The notes under the pieces: model-generated
What the model was told of the DNA's origin: nothing
What the model saw: only the letters and a program-made list of their open reading frames with translations
Database searches by the model: none
From: Methanosarcinales archaeon
GTDB lineage: Archaea; Halobacteriota; Methanosarcinia; DSM-18856; Methermicoccaceae
Length of the DNA stretch: 9,448 bases
Direction of reading: 5' to 3'
NCBI GenBank assembly: GCA_003661015.1
Contig: QMVI01000029.1
Location: forward strand, 1-9,448
Shown here: in pieces, positions 1-6,092 of the stretch
Layout of the letters: every line of letters begins with the position of its first letter
Numbering within the stretch: the stretch's first letter is position 1
Position numbers and translations under genes: made by a program

Positions 1-117
1 AACTTCACACCCACTTGCTTTGTTCCTGTTGCCATGGCGATTGCATCTCTGATCGAAAGTGGAAAGTTGGATAAAAATGCACTTTCCGAGTCAATCAAAA
101 TCAGCTATCCAGAGTAA
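1..117 (+). CDS. C-terminal fragment of an unidentified protein
   Basis: An open frame enters from the left edge in frame 1 and ends at TAA 115-117, giving 38 visible residues that finish in ISYPE. The visible part contains a hydrophobic alanine-rich helix-like stretch (VPVAMAIASLIESGKL) followed by a polar tail, as in the last helix of a soluble enzyme. I do not recognise the family from this tail. It lies on the same strand as the cobalt transporter operon, but 114 bases with their own TATA-like box separate them, so it is probably a separate transcription unit. That it is coding is inferred from the uninterrupted frame and natural amino acid composition over only 38 codons. Confidence 0.55.
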   Translation, partial: NFTPTCFVPVAMAIASLIESGKLDKNALSESIKISYPE

Positions 118-158
118 AGTTGTCATCATACAATTGCTGTGAGACTTTTCGCAACATT

Positions 159-167
159 TTTATATTT
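159..167 (+). promoter_or_regulatory. TATA-like box of the cbiMNQO operon
   Basis: TTTATATTT lies in the only intergenic space upstream of cbiM. Archaeal transcription normally starts about 25-27 bases downstream of the TATA centre, which would place the start near 187-190 and leave a leader of roughly 43 bases before the cbiM ATG. The predicted start falls inside the inverted repeat at 181-206. This is inferred from position and composition only. Confidence 0.5.
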
Positions 168-180
168 GTTATTGTGTCAG

Positions 181-206
181 TATTAACAACTTTAAAAAAG
201 TTAATA
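181..206. promoter_or_regulatory. Inverted repeat, candidate operator of the cobalt transport operon
   Basis: The arms TATTAAC (181-187) and GTTAATA (200-206) are perfect reverse complements separated by 12 bases. A nested alternative pairing, AACTTT (188-193) with AAAGTT (197-202), is also present. The dyad covers the expected transcription start, so a protein bound here would block initiation. A metal-responsive repressor is a reasonable guess given the downstream transporter, but the sequence does not match a site I can name, such as the GTATGA-type NikR half site. It is too short and A/T rich to be a convincing terminator. Confidence 0.4.
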
Positions 207-231
207 CCATGTAAGAAAATGGGGGTAAAAT

Positions 232-855
232 ATGCATATACCAGATGGATTTTTGTCAACACCGGTATGGGTTGGGATGTGGCTCATAACGCTCGTAATA
301 GTTGGCTACGCACTCAGAAAAACCAGAGGCAGGCTCAGTGAAAAACACATTCCACTGATGGGGGTCTTGGCAGCTTTTGTTTTTGCAGCACAGATGCTGA
401 ATGTGCCGGTGGCTGGTGGAACGTCTGGACACATGCTCGGTGGTGTTCTAACAGCATCACTTCTCGGGCCATGGAGTGCAACAATCGTGATGAGCTCTGT
501 GTTCGTTGTTCAGGCACTTCTGTTTCAGGACGGTGGTATCACAACACTCGGCGCCAATATATTCAACATGGGTCTAATAGGTACGATATTCGGCTACTAT
601 CTCTACGTGTCTCTCTCGAAATTCATTCCGAAAATAATTTCAGCTGGAATCGCTGCATGGATAGCTGTGGTGCTTGCATCCGCCTTCTGCGCTCTTGAAC
701 TTGGACTCTCTGGCACAGTTCCTCTAAAAACCGCAATGGTTGCAATGGTGAGCATTCACACACTCATTGGTCTGATAGAACTTGGTATCACGATGGGTGT
801 GCTCGGTGTGATCATGAAGAGGAGACCTGACCTCATGGAAATTGAGAAGGTGTGA
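232..855 (+). CDS. cbiM: Cobalt ECF transporter, substrate-specific membrane subunit CbiM
   Basis: This is the integral membrane substrate-binding component of the energy-coupling factor cobalt transporter. The protein has 207 residues and begins MHIPDGFL, the hallmark N-terminus of the CbiM/NikM family. In NikM structures the free amino end, His2 and a second histidine bind the metal; here His2 and His67 (in GTSGHMLGG) occupy the matching places. Several hydrophobic segments span most of the chain, including about 13-26, 43-60, 89-97, 110-126, 137-155 and 170-193. ATG 232 is fixed by the conserved N-terminus, and GGGGGT at 221-226 is a good ribosome site. It is first in the cbiMNQO operon. 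Cobalt rather than nickel is inferred from the separate cbiN next to it; NikM-type nickel transport is the alternative. Confidence 0.93.
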   Translation: MHIPDGFLSTPVWVGMWLITLVIVGYALRKTRGRLSEKHIPLMGVLAAFVFAAQMLNVPVAGGTSGHMLGGVLTASLLGPWSATIVMSSVFVVQALLFQDGGITTLGANIFNMGLIGTIFGYYLYVSLSKFIPKIISAGIAAWIAVVLASAFCALELGLSGTVPLKTAMVAMVSIHTLIGLIELGITMGVLGVIMKRRPDLMEIEKV

Positions 856-865
856 GGTGATTGAA

Positions 866-1150
866 GTGAAGTGGTGGCATGTAGGACTCTTGATATCTCT
901 GTTCATAGGAGGATTTCTCTCGCTGTTTGCTTCACCTCTTCCAGACGGGCTTGAAAGGGTTGCAGAAGACCTTGGATTCATCGAACTCGAGCAAAGTGTG
1001 GTACCCTCGCCTCTTCCAGACTACTCACTTCCCGGGATAGAGTCCCCAATATCTGGCTCCATAGCTGGCATCGTTGGGGTGCTTCTGATGTTCGGAGTTG
1101 TGTGGGGGGTTGCAAATATATTGAAGGGTAGAAATGAGCATAGAAAGTGA
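866..1150 (+). CDS. cbiN: Cobalt transport protein CbiN
   Basis: CbiN is the small auxiliary membrane subunit that works with CbiM in metal loading. The 94-residue form has two membrane helices (about 5-22 and 65-86) around an extracytoplasmic loop. That loop carries the family motif FASPLPDGLERVAEDLGF just after helix 1 and a second SPLPD before helix 2. GTG 866 is preferred because GAGGTGA at 854-860, which includes the cbiM stop, sits properly upstream and yields MKWWHVG, a typical CbiN start. A longer reading from TTG 842 (102 residues) is possible but overlaps cbiM. The 3' end overlaps cbiQ by 17 bases, suggesting translational coupling. Confidence 0.9.
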   Translation: MKWWHVGLLISLFIGGFLSLFASPLPDGLERVAEDLGFIELEQSVVPSPLPDYSLPGIESPISGSIAGIVGVLLMFGVVWGVANILKGRNEHRK

Positions 1151-1934
1151 AAACATGAAGAGAAGTATGAGTGAAGGAAACGCAAACAACTTGATACACA
1201 GACTTGATCCCAGAGCAAAGCTTCTATCCCTCATGGGTCTGGTGGTGGCAGTGGTGCTTTCAGACCCCCCATCAGTTATCCCGCAATTCAACCCTTCCAC
1301 ATTTTTTCCATATCTGTTTGTCATACTCCTCCTGCTCTCCCTTGCCACAATCTCGAAGATATCCCTCATAACACTGCTCAAAAGGTCGATGGTTGTCATT
1401 CCCTTCTCTATAGTGGTCGCACTTTTCCTGCCATTCTTTGGGAATGGAGATGTGGTTGTTGATTTGGTGTTTGGCTCACTCGCCCTGAGTTCTCATGGAA
1501 TTAACACATTCGTAGGTGTGGTTGTGAAATCCTATGTGTGTGTGATGTGTATTATACTTCTCACGATGACAACACCCTTCCCATCCATAATCAAGGCTCT
1601 TGGATGGCTTCGTGTTCCAGAAACTTACCTCCAAGTTCTCTCGTTCCTCTACAGGTACATGTTCATTCTCATGGAAGAAGTAACGAACATGAAGAGGGCG
1701 AGGGATTCAAGAAACCCAAACAAGGCAAGGAGAATATGGTATATAAGAACCGCAGGACTTATAGCAGGTACTCTCTTCATAAGAGCGTATGAAAGAGGGG
1801 AAAGGGTGTATTCTGCAATGGTTTCGAGAGGATACGAAGGGAGGATGCCATCGCTTGGAAGGATGAGGATGGGAATGAAAGACTGGATATTCATGTGTAT
1901 GTTTATAACTGTTTCAGCATATATCCTGGTGTGA
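1134..1934 (+). CDS. cbiQ: Cobalt ECF transporter transmembrane subunit CbiQ (EcfT-like)
   Basis: CbiQ is the transmembrane scaffold that couples ATP hydrolysis by CbiO to movement of CbiM. The protein has 266 residues. The N-terminal HRLDPRAKLL (22-31) is the conserved entry segment. Hydrophobic helices follow at about 31-43, 59-72, 86-101, 124-145 and near the C-terminus (252-265). The two short coupling-helix signatures of EcfT proteins appear as ARD (189-191, usually Ala-Arg-Gly) and SRG (231-233) within a basic cytoplasmic region. ATG 1134 overlaps the end of cbiN and has GAAGGGT-like purines upstream; in-frame ATGs at 1155 and 1167 are alternatives that would remove only a polar leader. 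It ends one base before the cbiO ATG. Confidence 0.92.
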   Translation: MSIESENMKRSMSEGNANNLIHRLDPRAKLLSLMGLVVAVVLSDPPSVIPQFNPSTFFPYLFVILLLLSLATISKISLITLLKRSMVVIPFSIVVALFLPFFGNGDVVVDLVFGSLALSSHGINTFVGVVVKSYVCVMCIILLTMTTPFPSIIKALGWLRVPETYLQVLSFLYRYMFILMEEVTNMKRARDSRNPNKARRIWYIRTAGLIAGTLFIRAYERGERVYSAMVSRGYEGRMPSLGRMRMGMKDWIFMCMFITVSAYILV

Positions 1935-1935
1935 G

Positions 1936-2781
1936 ATGATGAGGGCAATCGAAGTTAACGATGTGTGGTACAGATACCCGAACCAGAAGGAATATGCTCT
2001 GAAAGGAATCAACTTTGAGGTCGAAGAAGGAGAGAAAGTGGCGATTATAGGTGCCAATGGGGCAGGAAAATCAACTCTTCTCCTGCATTTCAATGGCATA
2101 TTGAAGCCAGAGAGGGGAGAGATAAAGATAATGGGTGACTCAGACGTTAGATGGATGAGGTCAAAGGTTGGACTTGTGTTTCAGAATCCAGATGACCAGC
2201 TTTTCTGCCCTACTGTCTTCGAAGATGTTGCTTTTGGGCCTCTGAACATGGGACTGCCAGAGGAGGAGGTGGTCAAACGGGTTGAGAATGCATTAAAAGC
2301 AGTTGGGCTGTCAGAAGACGGTGGGGTGAAGTGGAGTGAGAGAGCCCCACACCATCTGAGTTATGGAGAGAGACAAAGAGTTGCAATCGCAACCGTGCTT
2401 TCTATGGGTGTGGACATACTGGTTCTGGACGAGCCAACGAGCAACTTGGACCCGAAAATGAGAGAGGACCTCATGGAGCTTCTTCTAACCTTCCCGTACA
2501 CAGTGGTAGTGGCAACCCACGATATTGAATTTGCAGCAGAGGTCTGTGAAAGGATTGTTGTGATGGATAAGGGAGAGATTGTAGAAGAAGGGGTTGCAGA
2601 AAGGATTCTCAGCGATATGGAGCTTTTAAGGTCTGTTGGACTCAGAGCACCCACAATCGTGAGAATCTTCGAGGAGCTTGGAATCGACGAGAAACCTGTG
2701 AGATTTCATGATGGTGTTGAGACTCTTAAAAGGCTGAAACAAATCAGAATCAATCAAAGAGGAGGAGACCCCACCACGTGA
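1936..2781 (+). CDS. cbiO: Cobalt ECF transporter ATPase CbiO
   Basis: CbiO is the cytoplasmic ABC ATPase that powers the CbiMNQ membrane complex; one gene is expected to supply both ATPase copies. The 281 residues contain a complete nucleotide-binding domain: Walker A GANGAGKST (39-47), Q-loop FQNPDDQLF (82-90), signature LSYGERQR (141-148, in place of LSGGQ), Walker B ILVLDEPT (161-168, catalytic Glu166) and switch His195 in VATHD. About 55 residues follow, as in other CbiO/EcfA proteins. The start lies one base after the cbiQ stop; two consecutive ATGs (1936, 1939) are possible. The last 32 bases overlap the 3' end of the convergent DUF2284 gene, with no recognisable terminator between them. 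Confidence 0.94.
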   Translation: MMRAIEVNDVWYRYPNQKEYALKGINFEVEEGEKVAIIGANGAGKSTLLLHFNGILKPERGEIKIMGDSDVRWMRSKVGLVFQNPDDQLFCPTVFEDVAFGPLNMGLPEEEVVKRVENALKAVGLSEDGGVKWSERAPHHLSYGERQRVAIATVLSMGVDILVLDEPTSNLDPKMREDLMELLLTFPYTVVVATHDIEFAAEVCERIVVMDKGEIVEEGVAERILSDMELLRSVGLRAPTIVRIFEELGIDEKPVRFHDGVETLKRLKQIRINQRGGDPTT

Positions 2782-3307
2782 GTCTATCCTCAACTGGAAA
2801 ATTGAGTTCGACGCCTGCATTCTTCAATGTGGCAACCACATCTATTCCCATTGCTTCCATTGAGGGGCGGGCTTTGAATGGATGTTTGCACCTCCCACCA
2901 AGTCCAACACAACTATCACAGAACATGCACTCGCCCCCAGTAAGTCCTGCTGCAAACCTGTATCCCATTCTAAGTGCCTCTCTCTCCAGCATGAGCATGA
3001 TGTCTGAAAGAATTCTCGAAGATTTTGCAAGCTCATTCACAACTTCCTCTTTCGAATTTTTGGAGGGGTGAGGTGGGTCAATATGTTCAACTGCAACCAA
3101 CAACGCATATGAATATCTGGAAAGTATTGTTCTGAACTCTTGGGGTGAAGGTGTGAATGGGGGACACATCAAATTAACACCATAGTTCTCACATCTTGGA
3201 ACGAGACATTTGAGTCTCACCCTCTCATCAACGACAACCTAAGAAGCATCGATTGGTATTGCCTTCGATGACCCGAAGCTTATGGCAAGTTCAGCCAAAA
3301 CTTCCAA
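2750..3307 (-). CDS. DUF2284-type cysteine-rich putative metal-binding protein with an in-frame TAG codon
   Basis: From GTG 3220 an open frame gives 156 residues with a Cys pattern typical of DUF2284 putative metal or Fe-S proteins: CLVPRC and NLMCPP near the start, then GGECMFCDSCVGLGGRCKHP. Function in the family is not established. The family motif VVVDERVRLKC begins seven codons upstream of this GTG, and in the same frame the helix-like sequence LAELAISFGSSKAIPIDAS lies further upstream, separated from VVVDER only by TAG at 3239-3241. Read through that codon from TTG 3307, the protein has 185 residues, near the family's usual size, with TAG as residue 23 and Cys at 34, 39, 48, 127, 130, 133 and 140. 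TTG 3307 has no clear ribosome site. GTG 3358 is in frame too, but two more TAGs lie between. Alternatives are a shortened protein from GTG 3220, a pseudogene or a sequencing error. Confidence 0.75.
3239..3241 (-). other. In-frame amber (TAG) codon in the DUF2284 gene, possible pyrrolysine site
   Basis: On the minus strand the frame reads GAT GCT TCT TAG GTT GTC GTT GAT GAG AGG. Sequence on both sides matches what I expect for the N-terminal part of DUF2284, and the frame is unchanged, so this is a single-codon interruption rather than a frameshift. Pyrrolysine insertion is an inference: no pyl gene or tRNA lies in the window, and a point mutation or a genuine stop remain possible. Confidence 0.5.
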
Positions 3308-3438
3308 GTCTTTCTATGTCTATGTCTTCTCACTCTCTGTATTTTTTCCGTTGCTCACAGAATCACACATCACATCTATTGTAAAAAAATGTATCGAATT
3401 TCATATTCCATATCTATGGATGATGCAGATAGAAAAGC
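3308..3438. other. Divergent intergenic region between the DUF2284 gene and the terminase cassette
   Basis: These 131 bases should hold promoters for both directions. On the minus strand the DUF2284 frame continues to GTG 3358 but crosses two TAG codons created by a tandem six-base repeat (ACATAG twice, about 3314-3325). A T-run on the minus strand near 3381-3387 is a possible core promoter element. On the plus strand TTTCATATT (3399-3407 area) is a weak TATA candidate about 30 bases before ATG 3439. A short dyad, TCCATA (3407-3412) and TATGGA (3415-3420), could be an operator but may be chance. No RNA gene or repeat array is seen. Confidence 0.35.
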
Positions 3439-3687
3439 ATGGACAAGGAGTTGATACAGAGGCTGGTTGAGATGATGCTCGAAGACCTCAAAATCATGAG
3501 AGAGAAGGGGGATTTCAAAACCGCCTCAAACTATTACTCCCTACTCCACAAACTTGCTCTTGACCATGATGAGGTGCATGAGAACGGATTCTGGATCATA
3601 CTCGAAGAGCTTCCAAAGAGATACAGAAACCGAATTATTAGGAGGTTGAAGAGTGAGATATCTTCGTCTGATTCTGCTCGCCCTTGA
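3439..3687 (+). CDS. 82-residue helical protein of the terminase cassette, unknown function
   Basis: I do not recognise a family. The protein is strongly charged and predicted mostly helical, with an acidic/amphipathic N-terminal half (MDKELIQRLVEMMLEDL) and a basic segment near the C-terminus (KRYRNRIIRRLKSE, about 60-73). It has no signal peptide, membrane segment or cysteine cluster. The ATG has no clear ribosome site, fitting a leaderless start. Its 3' end overlaps the terminase-like gene by 35 bases, and the terminase ribosome site GGAGGT (3641-3646) lies inside its coding sequence, so the two are likely translated together. By position, a small DNA-binding partner comparable to a small terminase subunit is conceivable, but no motif proves this. 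Confidence 0.72.
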   Translation: MDKELIQRLVEMMLEDLKIMREKGDFKTASNYYSLLHKLALDHDEVHENGFWIILEELPKRYRNRIIRRLKSEISSSDSARP

Positions 3688-4873
3688 CCCTGTGTATCTC
3701 ATGAGACAACTCTCTCTGCGTCCATACAAATACCAATTATCCTTCTTGAGAGACACATCGTCCCGCATAGCTGTGAAGGCTGGAAGACAGACAGGAAAAT
3801 CAACGGCGGTTGCCCTACTCGCCATTCAATTTGCCATCATGCCCAACAAAACAATACTCATAATCTCCCCATCGCTCCGCCAGTCTTCAGAACTTCTGAG
3901 GAAAATAAGAAGATTCGTATCAAAGCTGGATATACCGGTATGTAGAGATACATCCTCTGAACTTGAGTTATGTAATGGGTCAAGAATTCTGTCTCTCCCA
4001 GCATCTGAATACACAATTCGTGGATACTCTGCCCACATGGTGATTGTGGATGAAGCTGCATTCGTACCAGACACGCTGTACGAAACAATCACCCCTATGC
4101 TTGCTGCTACGAACGGAAGACTGATACTCGTATCAACTCCCTTCGGGAAAAAAGGTTATTTCTACAGAGCTTGGCTGGATGATGGATTCTCCCATCATGA
4201 GTTCTCTGTTAACGATTGCCCACACATCTCGAAAGAGTTTCTGGACGAGGAACGCAATAGAATGTCTGAGCTCGCATTCCAACAGGAGTATCTCGCAGAG
4301 TTCGTGGAGCATGAGAACTGTGTATTTCCTTACTCGCTTGTCATGGGGGCGGTTGTCGATGCGGATGATAGAGAAGTGGGGAATGGGGCAGATGAGGCAT
4401 CATTTTACTGCGGAGTTGACCTTGCAAAACATGTTGATTATACCGTATTCGTTGTTGTAAAAGAGATTCATGGGGTTCTGGAGGTTGTTGAGATTGAAAC
4501 CTATCAAAAAGTACCATATCCTCTCATCTCAGAGAGACTGAAAAAGCTTCACTCAAAGTTCAATTTCAGGCGCATAGTGGTGGATGCCACAGGTGTGGGC
4601 GAGGCGGTGGTGGATATGCTCAAATGGGACTCCCACCTGCCCATAGAACCGTTTGTTTTCACCACACGCTCAAAGCTCGAACTTATTGAGATGTTGAGGA
4701 TTGCACTCGAGAAGGGGGAGCTGAAACTGATTAGAAATCAGAGACTTCTGACAGAGCTGACGATGTTTTGTGAGGGGGAGCATGACGACCATGTCATTGC
4801 TCTCGGTTTGGCTGTGTGGGCGTCTCACAAAACAAAAAAACCCAAGGCATTCGTATTTGGAGGCAGAATATGA
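3653..4873 (+). CDS. Terminase large subunit-like ATPase/nuclease
   Basis: The 406-residue protein has the two-domain plan of phage large terminases, which pump DNA into capsids and cut it. ATPase domain: an upstream Q motif around PYKYQLSFL (25-33), Walker A AGRQTGKST (43-51), Walker B MVIVDEAAF (129-137, Asp133 and Glu134) and coupling motif LILVSTPFG (158-166). RNase H-like nuclease domain: acidic residues in YCGVDLAKH (Asp256), RIVVDATGVGEAVV (Asp311) and HDDHVIALGLAVW (Asp378/379). Both active sites appear intact. GTG 3653 has GGAGGT six bases upstream. The length is slightly short for large terminases, with little C-terminal extension. No portal, capsid, integrase or tail gene is in the window, so it may be a domesticated or remnant gene. 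The DNA translocase role comes from the family; its job here is unknown. Confidence 0.85.
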   Translation: MRYLRLILLALDPVYLMRQLSLRPYKYQLSFLRDTSSRIAVKAGRQTGKSTAVALLAIQFAIMPNKTILIISPSLRQSSELLRKIRRFVSKLDIPVCRDTSSELELCNGSRILSLPASEYTIRGYSAHMVIVDEAAFVPDTLYETITPMLAATNGRLILVSTPFGKKGYFYRAWLDDGFSHHEFSVNDCPHISKEFLDEERNRMSELAFQQEYLAEFVEHENCVFPYSLVMGAVVDADDREVGNGADEASFYCGVDLAKHVDYTVFVVVKEIHGVLEVVEIETYQKVPYPLISERLKKLHSKFNFRRIVVDATGVGEAVVDMLKWDSHLPIEPFVFTTRSKLELIEMLRIALEKGELKLIRNQRLLTELTMFCEGEHDDHVIALGLAVWASHKTKKPKAFVFGGRI

Positions 4874-5082
4874 TCATATTCAGAGGAAAGAACAGAGATA
4901 GGGTACTGGACAGGATGATGTATTTCATTCGCAATCTTGAGCCAAATATTGAACATGAGCTTGACATCTATGTCCGACATCAAGATGAGTGGGTGATGAA
5001 GGTGCTTGTGCATTTCACAAGGGAGGAGGATTATCACAAGAAGTACAGGAAGAAGTTGCAGAAGCTAAACCGCAACATCTGA
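4870..5082 (+). CDS. 70-residue basic protein, unknown function
   Basis: The ATG overlaps the terminase stop (ATGA at 4870-4873) and GGAGG at 4859-4863 is well placed, so this start is preferred over ATG 4816, which lies inside the terminase gene. The product starts MIIFRGKNRDRVLDRMM. It has an amphipathic helix-like first part, a central strand-like segment (HELDIYVRH, WVMKVLVHF) and a strongly basic tail (KKYRKKLQKLNRN), suggesting nucleic acid or protein contact. I recognise no family. The overlap and spacing make it the third gene of the terminase cassette. Confidence 0.68.
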   Translation: MIIFRGKNRDRVLDRMMYFIRNLEPNIEHELDIYVRHQDEWVMKVLVHFTREEDYHKKYRKKLQKLNRNI

Positions 5083-5087
5083 CTAAC

Positions 5088-5099
5088 TTTAATAATAAT
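5088..5099 (+). promoter_or_regulatory. TATA-like element before rfcS
   Basis: TTTAATAATAAT lies in the 35-base gap between the 70-residue gene and rfcS. Its centre is about 25 bases before ATG 5118, so transcription would start at or next to the start codon. That agrees with the lack of a convincing ribosome site and suggests a leaderless rfcS message. Inference from spacing and composition. Confidence 0.4.
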
Positions 5100-5117
5100 G
5101 GGTTGTAATGAGATGTG

Positions 5118-6092
5118 ATGGATGGAATTGTGGAGGAGGTCTGGGTTGAGAAATACCGCCCCAAGACACTGGACGAGGTGGTGGGGCAGGACCACATAGT
5201 TGAGAGGCTCAAGGCTTATGTGAAGCAGAAGAGCATGCCACACCTTCTGTTTTCAGGTCCCCCCGGCGTGGGTAAGACTGCTTGTGCAATCTCTCTGGCT
5301 CGTGAAACCTTTGGAGAGAACTGGTCATCAAACTTCGTGGAGTTGAACGCAAGCGATGAGAGAGGTATAAACGTCGTGAGAGAGAAGATAAAGAACTTTG
5401 CAAGAACCGCCCCCATAGGCGCGGGCTTCAGAATAATCTTCCTCGATGAGGCTGATGCCCTCACGCCAGATGCCCAGTCAGCACTCAGAAGAACGATGGA
5501 GATGTACACAAGAACGTGCAGATTCATTCTCTCATGCAACTACTCATCCAAGATAATAGAGCCCATACAGTCAAGATGTGCCATTTACCGGTTCAAGCCG
5601 ATATCTGACGATGCAATCGAGAAGAGGCTCTCGTACATAGCAAAGTGTGAGAAGATAACTATCACTCCAGATGGAATGAGGGCAATCGTGTATGTGGCTT
5701 CTGGAGACATGAGAAGGGCTGTGAATGTCCTTCAAGCAGCTGCCATGCTCACCAAGAAAATAGATGTGGAAACCATATACGATGTTGCATCCTTTGTAAG
5801 ACCTGAAAAGATGGAGGAGCTTGTCAAAACAGCTCTGGCAGGAGATTTTCTCAGTGCAAGAAAAATACTCGATTCGTTCATGCTCGAAGATGGGCTTGCG
5901 GGGGATGATATACTACTTCAACTCCACAGAGTGCTTACTCAAATCGAGCTACCCGAAAGGTTGAGGATTGAATTAATGGATAGAGTGGGAGAGGCAGACT
6001 TCAGACTCACAGAAGGAGCAAACGAAAGGATACAGCTTGAGGCATTGCTTGCAAGCTTTGTATCATTAGGAAAACATGCTGGCAAGGATTGA
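5118..6092 (+). CDS. rfcS: Replication factor C small subunit
   Basis: RfcS is the AAA+ clamp-loader subunit that, with RfcL, opens PCNA and loads it onto primed DNA. The 324-residue protein is of normal family length. It shows the conserved N-terminus VWVEKYRPKTLDEVVGQ (RFC box II), Walker A GPPGVGKT (47-54), Walker B IIFLDEADAL (106-115), sensor 1 around FILSCNYSSKIIEPIQSRC with the SRC arginine-finger motif (152-154), and a C-terminal helical collar domain. GTG 5115 would add one methionine; ATG 5118 is preferred from the promoter spacing. It may be independently transcribed from the TATA-like element just upstream. The 3' end overlaps the convergent ATP-grasp gene by 27 bases. An intact core replication gene here shows that the window is cellular chromosome rather than a virus. 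Confidence 0.95.
   Translation: MDGIVEEVWVEKYRPKTLDEVVGQDHIVERLKAYVKQKSMPHLLFSGPPGVGKTACAISLARETFGENWSSNFVELNASDERGINVVREKIKNFARTAPIGAGFRIIFLDEADALTPDAQSALRRTMEMYTRTCRFILSCNYSSKIIEPIQSRCAIYRFKPISDDAIEKRLSYIAKCEKITITPDGMRAIVYVASGDMRRAVNVLQAAAMLTKKIDVETIYDVASFVRPEKMEELVKTALAGDFLSARKILDSFMLEDGLAGDDILLQLHRVLTQIELPERLRIELMDRVGEADFRLTEGANERIQLEALLASFVSLGKHAGKD

Noticed and set aside
181..206. Inverted repeat as a terminator of the left partial gene
   Set aside because: The arms are short and A/T rich with a 12-base loop, and no T-run follows the second arm; the position over the expected cbiM transcription start fits an operator better.
118..231. Possible cobalamin riboswitch ahead of cbiM
   Set aside because: The gap is only 114 bases, A/T rich, and I see no B12-box-like conserved core; a protein operator is the simpler reading.
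842..1150. Longer CbiN from TTG 842
   Set aside because: It would overlap cbiM and add residues not usual for CbiN, while GTG 866 has a well-spaced GAGGTGA.
1025..1399. 124-residue minus-strand frame opposite cbiN and cbiQ
   Set aside because: It lies opposite two well-supported overlapping transporter genes and has no recognisable motif.
2778..3071. 97-residue plus-strand frame opposite the DUF2284 gene
   Set aside because: The minus strand carries the conserved cysteine motifs; this frame is Ser/Pro rich and shows no family features.
3407..3420. TCCATA/TATGGA dyad as a firm operator
   Set aside because: Six-base arms in A/T-rich sequence are easily found by chance; recorded only as part of the intergenic description.
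3439..5082. A complete provirus or insertion sequence around the terminase gene
   Set aside because: No integrase, portal, capsid, terminal repeats or tRNA attachment site is visible, and both flanks are ordinary cellular genes.
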